Source: Atopobiaceae bacterium UBA7016 (GTDB lineage Bacteria > Actinomycetota > Coriobacteriia > Coriobacteriales > Atopobiaceae). Taken from it: a stretch of DNA of 10,660 bases. Below, piece after piece: positions 5,255-10,660 of the stretch. Each line of letters opens with the position of its first letter. Position 1 is the first letter of the stretch. The notes under the pieces are model-generated. The model searched no databases and was not told the origin of the DNA. It saw nothing but the letters and a program-made list of their open reading frames with translations. Location of the stretch: NCBI GenBank assembly GCA_002449555.1, contig DJXA01000215.1:1-10660 (forward strand). The letters run 5' to 3'. The position numbers and the translations under genes are program-made.

Positions 5255-5644
5255 TCAGTTCTCGTGTGGGCCGGTGTACTCCAGGCAGAGCATGGTCAGG
5301 TCGTCAAACTGCTCGGCACCGTGCACGAAAGAATGTACCTCTTTGCTCATGGTGTCCAGCAGCTCCAGAGGCGAGCCGTCCGGGTTCTTGTTCAGCGTCG
5401 CAACAATCCGGTCCAGACCAAACTGCTCCTGCTCCTTGCCAATCGCCTCCGCGAGACCGTCCGTGTAGACAAACAGCTTTGACCCGGGCTCTAGCATAAG
5501 GTCATACTCCCGGTACTTCACGATGTAGCGCGATGCGTGCCAGCCAGCCTCGCCGGCCGTGTGGCTCGGAGTCTCCTGTGACAGGCCTTCGGTGCTCTTG
5601 CGTCCCCCTCGGTCGTGTTTGCGCCAACTACCACAGGGTAACAC
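5255..5644 (-). pseudogene. 5'-truncated SpoIIE/PP2C-type phosphatase remnant
   Basis: Residues about 39-124 of this frame match the C-terminal part of a SpoIIE-type PP2C serine/threonine phosphatase. The blocks are YREYDLMLEPGSKLFVYTDG (44-63), AEAIGKEQEQFGLDRI (65-80), NPDGSPLELL and the closing EQFDDLTMLCL (111-121). The two Asp-containing metal sites of the C-terminal half (TDG and FDD) are present. The first half of the catalytic fold is missing: there is no GGDFYD block and no DxxGHG block in any frame upstream. Homology breaks at about 5530. The frame then runs into unrelated sequence up to a GTG at 5644 that lacks a ribosome site. The next gene ends at 5702, so the deletion removed the N-terminus and any sensor domain. 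Catalytic activity is not expected. A short product is possible if translated. Confidence 0.75.
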
Positions 5645-5701
5645 CGTTTTTGTTTCCGCACGTTCGGCGAGGGCCGAAGGGGCCGGAAGGCGGGGTGAGG
5701 C

Positions 5702-6883
5702 TCAGTTTAGGCCCGCCACCTGCTCGATGAAGTCCGCGGCGCCGACGGGTCCCGCGCAGGAGCGCAGGTCCTCGCGCATGCGGGCAGCGCCCTCACGCAG
5801 GCGCTCGTCAGCTAGCGCGTCAAGAACCGCCTTCCGCAGCTCATCTGCGTCTTGCGCAGCACGCTCCTCAAGCGCCATGCCCGCGCCAACTTCCGCCACA
5901 CGCCTCGCGACAGCGCGCTGCTCACTCGTCAGCGGGAAGAGTAGCTCGGGCACGGCCATCCACATGCCCTCCGACGCGCTGTTCATGCCGCAGTGGGTGA
6001 CAAACAGGCTTGTCCGCGAGAGCACCTCCATCTGGTCCACGTACTGCTCCACGCGCACGTTGCCGGGCAGCTCGCCCAGCCGCGCAGGATCAAACGCCTT
6101 GCCGCACGAGATGAGCAGGTCCACGTCGGCGTCGCGCAGCGCGTCGATGAGCGTGAGGTAGAAGCCCGGGCGGTCGTTGATGACGGTGCCAAGCGAGGCG
6201 TACACCAGCGACCGGCCGGACTTCTCCTTGGGGGCGACGTCGCGCACCGACGGGCCCACGAAGCGGTAGTGCTCCTCGTCGAAGGTCTCGGCGCAGGGCT
6301 GGAACGTCCGCGAGGTGTAGACGATGGTGTTGTCCTGCGGTTTATTGCTCACAATGTCGAGCGCGCTCTTCACGTGGTAGCCCAGCGGCCGCAGCTTGCG
6401 GATCTCGGCGTTGAGGCGCGGCAGGCCAAGGAGTATGTCGGCCAGCTCTGCGGCGCTGTGGCTCATGTACTTGGAAGAGTGCTCGTTGAACGCGAACGTG
6501 GTGGTGGAGCACACCCAGGGGAGACCGTGCTTGGCCGCGGCCAGCTTGCCCCAGAAGCACGCAGAGTCGCTCACCACCACGTCGGGGCGCCAGGCTGCGA
6601 CGTCGGCCGACACGAGCGGGTCGAGGTTGGCGACCGTGCGGAACGACTGCACGCTCATCTCGGTGCTGGACACTTTGCGGAGCCTGCGCTCTGTGCGCGC
6701 GTCGATGGGCGGGAGGTAGGAGTCGCAGGCTACGAACTGGGCGCCCGCGCCTTCGATTCTCTCCTGGAACTCTTCAAACGAGTAGTAGCGAACCTCGTGG
6801 CCGCGCCGGGTGAGCTCGCGCACAACCTCGATGGTGGGGTTGGTGTGGCCGTAGGCGGGGATGCAGAACCAGAGCACCCTCAT
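5702..6883 (-). CDS. MGT/YjiC-type glycosyltransferase (GT1, UGT superfamily)
   Basis: The 393-aa cytoplasmic GT-B enzyme resembles macrolide/flavonoid glycosyltransferases, which usually use UDP-glucose to glycosylate hydrophobic small molecules. The N-terminal Rossmann half opens RVLWFCIPAYGHTNPTIEV, where His13 of GHTNP is the expected catalytic base. DVVVSDSACFWG (101-112) supplies the partner acid region. The C-terminal half contains SLGTV (230-234), a VEQYVDQMEVL loop (278-288) and the nucleotide-sugar signature THCGMNSASEGMWMAVPELLFP split over 296-317, ending EQ (321-322). Length and motif order are complete. Its ATG at 6883 overlaps the AbrB stop by four bases (ATGA), with only a poor ribosome site, so translation is probably coupled. 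The acceptor is unknown. Inactivating an antibiotic, or modifying a diet- or host-derived aglycone, are both compatible with the family. Confidence 0.87.
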   Translation of the reverse strand: MRVLWFCIPAYGHTNPTIEVVRELTRRGHEVRYYSFEEFQERIEGAGAQFVACDSYLPPIDARTERRLRKVSSTEMSVQSFRTVANLDPLVSADVAAWRPDVVVSDSACFWGKLAAAKHGLPWVCSTTTFAFNEHSSKYMSHSAAELADILLGLPRLNAEIRKLRPLGYHVKSALDIVSNKPQDNTIVYTSRTFQPCAETFDEEHYRFVGPSVRDVAPKEKSGRSLVYASLGTVINDRPGFYLTLIDALRDADVDLLISCGKAFDPARLGELPGNVRVEQYVDQMEVLSRTSLFVTHCGMNSASEGMWMAVPELLFPLTSEQRAVARRVAEVGAGMALEERAAQDADELRKAVLDALADERLREGAARMREDLRSCAGPVGAADFIEQVAGLN

Positions 6884-7089
6884 CGCGGGCCGCCGTCAAA
6901 CGCCGCGCTGATCCACGCGTTGAACTGCTCCTTGGGCGGGATGGCGAGGCCGCGTTCAGCATCTCCCAGGATGACGAGCGTGTCGCCCGGCCTGATGCCG
7001 AACATGTCGCGCGCCTCCTTGGGGATGACGATCTGTCCCTTGGTGCCCACCGTCGCCGTCCAGGCCCCCTTGCCGTCTGGGATTGCCAT
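6880..7089 (-). CDS. AbrB/MazE/SpoVT-type DNA-binding regulator
   Basis: The 69-aa protein consists almost wholly of a swapped-hairpin AbrB domain. The diagnostic block is TVGTKGQIVIPKEARDMFGI (13-32), followed by RPGDTLVILG (33-42). The remaining 27 residues have no second domain. The ATG at 7089 has a near-perfect AAGGAGG five bases upstream; a longer frame to 7134 has no such site. The gene overlaps the glycosyltransferase by four bases and is first in that operon. Autoregulation through the AT-rich inverted repeats at 7112-7138 is likely. A MazE-like antitoxin role is less likely because the partner gene encodes a glycosyltransferase, not a toxin. Confidence 0.88.
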   Translation of the reverse strand: MAIPDGKGAWTATVGTKGQIVIPKEARDMFGIRPGDTLVILGDAERGLAIPPKEQFNAWISAAFDGGPR

Positions 7090-7111
7090 GGTTGGCCTCC
7101 TTGTTCGGGTA

Positions 7112-7138
7112 GTATGACTGGTAATACAAATCATACCA
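7112..7138 (-). promoter_or_regulatory. Promoter and likely operator of the AbrB-glycosyltransferase operon
   Basis: The minus strand reads TGGTATGAT at 7138-7130, an extended -10 (TG-N plus TATGAT, five of six). The same AT-rich patch, unusual in this GC-rich window, holds nested inverted repeats: TGGTA (7119-7123) with TACCA (7134-7138), and GTATGA (7112-7117) with TCATAC (7131-7136). The repeats cover the -10 and the probable transcription start, as expected for a repressor site. The AbrB gene begins 23 bases downstream. Confidence 0.55.
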
Positions 7139-7236
7139 TATGAGGTGCAACGTTGGGGCTACCCCCTTTGTTGCGATGCCCTGGGTGGGGAACTCTGCTA
7201 CGCTAGCGCCATGGCGGGCCGACGAAAGGAGCACTC

Positions 7237-8052
7237 ATGGGATATTTGGAGGCCATCGCCACGGCCGTCGAGGCCGCGGGCCTTGCGGCGAGCGGGATCA
7301 AGTACCTTGTCGATAACTCGGAGGATATCGCCAAGAGCCTGAAGAGCCTGGCCAAGATGCTGGACGCGGCGAAGGGGCTGATGGACAAGGCCGTGGACAT
7401 CGTGCCCATCGACGAGCTGCTGCATCAGGCCGAGGCCGGCGGCGAGGCTTTGCCAGAGGCTGAAGGCGTCGAGCCTGTCGCGGGCAATAAACCGCAGGCC
7501 AAGGTGCCTGCGTTTCTTGTCAAGGCGCGTGAGCGCGTAGTTGACTTCGCGGACGTGCAGAAGGCGGGCTTCGAGCGCAAGCGCCTTGAGCAGGAGATGC
7601 TGAAGGCGGTGCATGATTCCCGCAAGAAGGTGCTTGAGAACGCCACCATCTCGCTCTCCATGAAGCAGCTCGCCGAGCAGCTGGCTGCCGCAAGCGAGCG
7701 CGACGTGATCTCGAGCCTGGGCGTGCTCGACCTGCCTGGCTGCTTCGCCATCGCACGTTACGGCAAGATCGAGCTGATGAAGGACCCCGTTGCCTTCACT
7801 GGCATCTACGTGGGTATAGACGCGTGCGTGGGCGAGGGCATAGCGCGGACAATTGCCCCTACCGGCAACGCGGACGTGTACGCGGACATCAAGTACAAGC
7901 AGAACGTGATGGTCTACGTGTTCACGTGTCCGGTCGAGAGGCTGGAGGAGAAGTACGAGGCGCTGGTGCGGCTGTTTGCGGCGGGGGAGTCGTACAACCG
8001 CGTTGAGCTGGGCGTGACTGACGAGGAGTTTGTCGAAGTGGGAGTAAAATAG
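7237..8052 (+). CDS. Uncharacterised protein with helical N-terminus and possible GIY-YIG-like C-terminus
   Basis: The product is 271 aa with no signal peptide. Residues 1-60 are Ala/Leu/Lys-rich and probably helical. Residues 65-90 are a Pro/Glu/Ala linker. Residues 95-155 are strongly charged and probably helical or coiled. The C-terminal part (165-256) reads LPGCFAIARYG, then FTGIYVG, then GNADVYADIKYKQNVMVYVF, then EEKYEALVRLFAAGESYN. That order of two G-x-Y-type strands, an Arg-bearing helix (Arg204), a Glu helix and a final Asn254 recalls the GIY-YIG fold. The first motif has Phe for the catalytic Tyr, so nuclease activity is doubtful. AAAGGAG five bases before the ATG at 7237 fixes the start. 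The 5'-nucleotidase gene follows after 34 bp and may be co-transcribed. The role is unknown; nucleic-acid binding is a guess from the fold. Confidence 0.7.
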   Translation: MGYLEAIATAVEAAGLAASGIKYLVDNSEDIAKSLKSLAKMLDAAKGLMDKAVDIVPIDELLHQAEAGGEALPEAEGVEPVAGNKPQAKVPAFLVKARERVVDFADVQKAGFERKRLEQEMLKAVHDSRKKVLENATISLSMKQLAEQLAAASERDVISSLGVLDLPGCFAIARYGKIELMKDPVAFTGIYVGIDACVGEGIARTIAPTGNADVYADIKYKQNVMVYVFTCPVERLEEKYEALVRLFAAGESYNRVELGVTDEEFVEVGVK

Positions 8053-8086
8053 CTTAACTGTTGATTGAATTGACAAGGGAGGCGCC

Positions 8087-9757
8087 ATGTCGCACAACAC
8101 CTTGAGCACGCTTGTGTCACGCCGCACGTTCTTGCGAGGCCTCGGCCTGATGAGCGCCAGCGCGGCGCTTGCCGCGTGCGCGAAAGGCGAGCAGACCGCC
8201 ACCACCGACGCCCCGATGCCGCTCCTCGCCATCATCCACACCAACGACACGCACGGCCATGACGTGGCCGTTGAGGCAACCGACGAGGTCAAGGGCAACT
8301 TCTCCATGGCGGCGGTGTCCGCGCTCAAGGCAGATTGGGAGAAGAAGGGCTACGAGGTGCTGCTGGTCGACGCCGGCGACGCCACGCAGGGCATGCCGCT
8401 CGTCGACACCACGAGCGGCGCGCCGGCGATGGCCTTCATGAACGCCTGCGGCTACGACGCCATGGCCGTCGGCAACCACGAGTTTGACTGGGGCGTGGAC
8501 GCGCTCGCCGCCAACGAGGCTGCCGCCACCTTCCCGCTGCTCTCCGCGAGCGTGATAGAGAAGTCCACGTCAAAGCCGCGCTTCACCACCAACAAGGTCT
8601 TCGAGCTCTCCGACGGCACCAAGGTGGGCTTCTTTGGCCTCACCACGCCCACGACCATCACCACCACCAGCCCCAAGAACGTGGTGGACTTCTCGTTCCT
8701 GAGCGGCGAGGAGCTCGTTGCGTGCGCGCAGGGGCAGGTCGACGAGCTGCGCTCGCAGGGCTGCGAGATCGTGGTGTGCCTCGGCCACCTTGGCAACGAC
8801 GACATCCACGAGGTATCGAGCAAGTACGTGCTGGAGAACGTCACGGGCATCGACCTCTTCATTGACGGGCACGACCACCAGGAGGTCAACGAGGAGGTGA
8901 ACGGGGTGCTCCTCGTGGAGACCGGCTGCTACCTGCACAACATTGGCGTGGTGGCCATCGACGAGGGCGTCTACACGGGCGAGCTGGTCGCCGCGGGCAC
9001 CTTCGAGGGCATCGACGGCTCCGTGCAGGCCATCATCGACGACGAGGACGCGCGCGTGAGCGCCGAGATGAACGTGGTTCTGGGCTCCACGCCGTTCTTC
9101 CTTGACGGAAACCGCGCCCCGGGCGTGCGTACGCAGGAGACCAACCTCGGCGACTTCTGCGCGGACGCCTTCCGCTGGACGGCGTCGACGGAGCTTGGGT
9201 ACGAGGTCGACGCGGCCATCATGAACGGCGGCGGCATCCGCGCCTCGATCGAGGCGGGCGACATCACGCTGGGCACCATCAAGACGGTGCAGCCCTTCGG
9301 CAACGACCTCGGCGTGATCAAGGTGACGGGCGCACAGCTGCTGGAGGCGCTCGAGGCAGGCTGCCAGGGCGTGGGGACCGACAAGCCCCTCGGCGCCTTC
9401 CCGCAGGTCTCGGGCATCAACTACACCATTGACGCCACGGTGCCGTATGAGGAGGGCCCGACCTACCCTGACTCCACGTACGCCTCGCCGGCGGCACCTG
9501 GCTCCCGCGTGACCATCCACGACGTGGGCGGGCGCGCCTTCGACGAGGGCGAGACCTACACGCTGGCGGCCTCGAACTTCCTCTGCCTGGGCGGCGACAC
9601 CTACTACGCCTTCAGGGAGGCCGCGGAGGCCGAGCAGCCGCAGACCTTCGGCTTTGACTACGAGGCGCTGGTGAGCTACCTGGTGGAGGGCTGCGACCAC
9701 GACGTTCCCGCGCAGTACGAGACCCCGCAGGGCAGGATCACCATCGTCGGCGCATAG
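8087..9757 (+). CDS. Tat-exported lipoprotein 5'-nucleotidase (UshA/YfkN family)
   Basis: The 556-aa enzyme is predicted to hydrolyse extracellular 5'-nucleotides or related phosphoesters for nucleoside and phosphate salvage. The N-terminus has the twin-arginine motif SRRTFLRGLGL (11-21) and a lipobox LAAC with Cys31, so it is probably folded before export and then membrane-anchored. The metallophosphatase domain shows every expected block: HTNDTHGH (51-58), VDAGD (94-98), GNHEFD (129-134), GHLGND (233-238) and DGHDH (260-264). These give the seven usual metal ligands (Asp54, His56, Asp98, Asn130, His234, His262, His264). The C-terminal nucleotide-binding domain contains NGGGIRA (380-386), FGNDLG (404-409) and FLCLGGDTYYAF (498-509). 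AGGGAGG precedes the ATG at 8087. Length and domains are complete. The stop is followed immediately by a palindrome. Confidence 0.93.
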   Translation: MSHNTLSTLVSRRTFLRGLGLMSASAALAACAKGEQTATTDAPMPLLAIIHTNDTHGHDVAVEATDEVKGNFSMAAVSALKADWEKKGYEVLLVDAGDATQGMPLVDTTSGAPAMAFMNACGYDAMAVGNHEFDWGVDALAANEAAATFPLLSASVIEKSTSKPRFTTNKVFELSDGTKVGFFGLTTPTTITTTSPKNVVDFSFLSGEELVACAQGQVDELRSQGCEIVVCLGHLGNDDIHEVSSKYVLENVTGIDLFIDGHDHQEVNEEVNGVLLVETGCYLHNIGVVAIDEGVYTGELVAAGTFEGIDGSVQAIIDDEDARVSAEMNVVLGSTPFFLDGNRAPGVRTQETNLGDFCADAFRWTASTELGYEVDAAIMNGGGIRASIEAGDITLGTIKTVQPFGNDLGVIKVTGAQLLEALEAGCQGVGTDKPLGAFPQVSGINYTIDATVPYEEGPTYPDSTYASPAAPGSRVTIHDVGGRAFDEGETYTLAASNFLCLGGDTYYAFREAAEAEQPQTFGFDYEALVSYLVEGCDHDVPAQYETPQGRITIVGA

Positions 9758-9799
9758 GCGAATGTTGACATAAAGTAGGCGTTAGATGTCAACATTCGC
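9758..9799. repeat. Perfect 14-bp-arm palindrome directly after the nucleotidase stop
   Basis: GCGAATGTTGACAT (9758-9771) and ATGTCAACATTCGC (9786-9799) are exact reverse complements around a 14-base loop. The left arm starts on the base after the stop codon. There is no T-run on either side, so it is not a standard intrinsic terminator, although the transcript would fold strongly and could protect the 3' end. The same arm recurs after the next gene at 10577. Confidence 0.85.
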
Positions 9800-9833
9800 T
9801 TAGGATTGCCGCCTACTCTGACGAGGACTGACC

Positions 9834-10565
9834 ATGCAACCTCCTTCGCTTGTGCCAGACCGATACCGCGTGCTGTCAGGCAGCGCGCTAAAGGTGCTGG
9901 CCGTCATATCCATGCTGGTAGACCACACGGCCAAGCGCATCCTTGCGCACTACCCGTGGTTTGTGGAGCCGCTGTACCGGCTGGGGTCCACGGACGTCAG
10001 CTGGTACGTACTGGCGGAGTCGTTTGGGCGGCTTGCGTTTCCCATCTTCTGCTTCCTTTTGGTTGAGGGCTTCGTATACACGCGCGACCGCCGACGCTAC
10101 GGCATCAACCTGCTGATCTTTGCCCTGGTGTCCGAGCCCATCTTTGACCTCAGCCGCAAGCTGACGCTGGTGGACCCCACCTACCAAAACGTGTTCTTCA
10201 CGCTTTTCGTCAGCTATGTGGGGCTGTGCGCGCTGGAGGGGCTGCGTAACCGTCCGGCGCTGCGAGCCTGTGCGGTGATTGGGCTCGCGCTGGTGTCCAT
10301 GGGGATGCTTTGCGATTATGGGGCCCGCGGATATGCCATGGTGCTGATGCTGTACGCGCTGCGCGACCGTCCGCTGGAAAAGACCGCGCTGGGGAGCTGC
10401 ATCACGCTCTCGACGTGGCGAGCTGGTCTGGCGTTTATTCCCATCAACCTGTACAACGGTCGCCGTGGGTTTATCAAGGGGCCAGTGCTGAAGTACGTCT
10501 TCTACGCGTTCTATCCGCTGCACCTCTTCGTGCTCTGGCGCCTGCGCGTGTACCTCGGCTTCTGA
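9834..10565 (+). CDS. traX: TraX-family membrane protein (acyltransferase-like)
   Basis: The 243-aa polytopic membrane protein carries the TraX signature blocks. These are LKVLAVISMLVDHTAK (19-34, with the conserved Asp30-His31), GRLAFPIFCFLLVEGF (65-80), LVSEPIFDL (98-106), NVFFTLF (119-125), DYGARG (161-166), NGRRG (208-212) and KYVFYAFYPLHL (220-231). About seven hydrophobic segments are visible. F-plasmid TraX acetylates the pilin N-terminus. Chromosomal homologues in Gram-positive gut bacteria are common and have no conjugation genes beside them, as here, so the acceptor is unknown (a cell-surface sugar or peptide is plausible). The ATG at 9834 has GAGG seven bases upstream. The gene stands alone between two copies of the GCGAATGTTGACAT element. 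Confidence 0.9.
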   Translation: MQPPSLVPDRYRVLSGSALKVLAVISMLVDHTAKRILAHYPWFVEPLYRLGSTDVSWYVLAESFGRLAFPIFCFLLVEGFVYTRDRRRYGINLLIFALVSEPIFDLSRKLTLVDPTYQNVFFTLFVSYVGLCALEGLRNRPALRACAVIGLALVSMGMLCDYGARGYAMVLMLYALRDRPLEKTALGSCITLSTWRAGLAFIPINLYNGRRGFIKGPVLKYVFYAFYPLHLFVLWRLRVYLGF

Positions 10566-10576
10566 TGCCGTCTCTT

Positions 10577-10615
10577 GCGAATGTTGACATTGCGGGGCCG
10601 GTTTCCGTCAACACT
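10577..10615. repeat. Second GCGAATGTTGACAT element, with decayed right arm
   Basis: GCGAATGTTGACAT (10577-10590) is identical to the arm at 9758. Its partner GTCAACACT (10607-10615) pairs over nine bases with one mismatch across an 18-base loop, so the right arm has drifted. It begins 11 bases after the traX stop. The remaining sequence to the window edge (10616-10660) shows only a short direct repeat GACAATC (10636 and 10645) and no gene. Confidence 0.75.
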
Positions 10616-10660
10616 AGCTTGGAGAGCGAGCTTCAGACAATCGGGACAATCAGGACGGAG

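Noticed and set aside
5663..5678. Terminator for the glycosyltransferase operon (TTCGGC-GAGG-GCCGAA)
   Set aside because: The hairpin is real, but on the minus strand it is followed by an A-rich, not T-rich, stretch, so it lacks the terminator tail.
6880..7089. MazE-type antitoxin of a toxin-antitoxin pair
   Set aside because: The overlapping downstream gene is a full-length GT1 glycosyltransferase, with no MazF, Doc or other toxin fold in the operon.
5993..7117. Plus-strand open frame of 374 codons
   Set aside because: It is antisense to the glycosyltransferase and AbrB genes, both of which have full motif sets.
7198..8328. Minus-strand open frame of 376 codons
   Set aside because: It is antisense to the 7237 gene and the start of the nucleotidase, and crosses their ribosome sites. 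No recognisable domain.
8570..9700. Minus-strand open frame of 376 codons
   Set aside because: It is wholly antisense to the 5'-nucleotidase, whose motifs are complete. The His/Val/Ala/Arg-rich composition is typical of a shadow frame.
9834..10565. Conjugative element inferred from traX
   Set aside because: No relaxase, type IV secretion or pilin gene is present. TraX homologues are frequent on Gram-positive chromosomes without conjugation genes.

Overview
The window is GC-rich and looks like a chromosome segment from a Gram-positive actinobacterium. My best guess is class Coriobacteriia (an Olsenella, Atopobium or Collinsella relative). This rests on general impression: GC-rich codon use, strong AGGAGG-type ribosome sites, Cys-anchored lipoproteins with acidic Ser/Thr/Glu linkers, a Tat-type lipoprotein 5'-nucleotidase and a chromosomal TraX. 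No rRNA, tRNA, integrase, transposase or cas gene is visible, so the lineage is an inference.

Layout. Positions 1-2442 are read on the minus strand: the edge-truncated gene of a lipoprotein with a YHxxxxC-type C-terminal domain; an aminoglycoside 6'-N-acetyltransferase closely resembling AAC(6')-Ie; a conserved hypothetical protein; and a small GNAT acetyltransferase. A lipoprotein alpha/beta-hydrolase (2671-3759) is divergent from the last of these and convergent with a RimJ/RimL-type GNAT (3824-4375, minus). Then come a 340-bp gene-free stretch with a striking palindrome array, a small M50-like membrane metalloprotease (4716-5237), a 5'-truncated SpoIIE/PP2C phosphatase remnant (5255-5644), and a two-gene operon of an AbrB-type regulator and an MGT/YjiC-type glycosyltransferase (5702-7089), all on minus. 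From 7237 onward the genes are on plus: a soluble protein with a possible GIY-YIG-like C-terminus, the Tat-exported 5'-nucleotidase lipoprotein (8087-9757), and a TraX-family membrane acyltransferase (9834-10565).

How the genes relate. The left part looks like an accessory patch of single-gene functions (three unrelated GNATs, a hypothetical, a hydrolase, a broken phosphatase) rather than one pathway. Two groupings are convincing: AbrB with the glycosyltransferase (4-bp ATGA overlap), and the 7237 gene with the 5'-nucleotidase (34-bp gap, same strand). The M50 protease follows the phosphatase remnant by 17 bp.

The most unusual aspect is between the genes. Most non-operonic gaps hold a short palindromic or repeated element, and at least five sequence families are present. 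They include a four-copy array of 27-bp palindromes at 51-52-bp spacing that flips orientation in the middle, a 50-51-bp tandem array beside the AAC(6') gene, a two-copy REP-like hairpin whose stem arm is expanded three-fold at one site, and a 14-bp-arm palindrome immediately after the nucleotidase stop with a second copy after traX.
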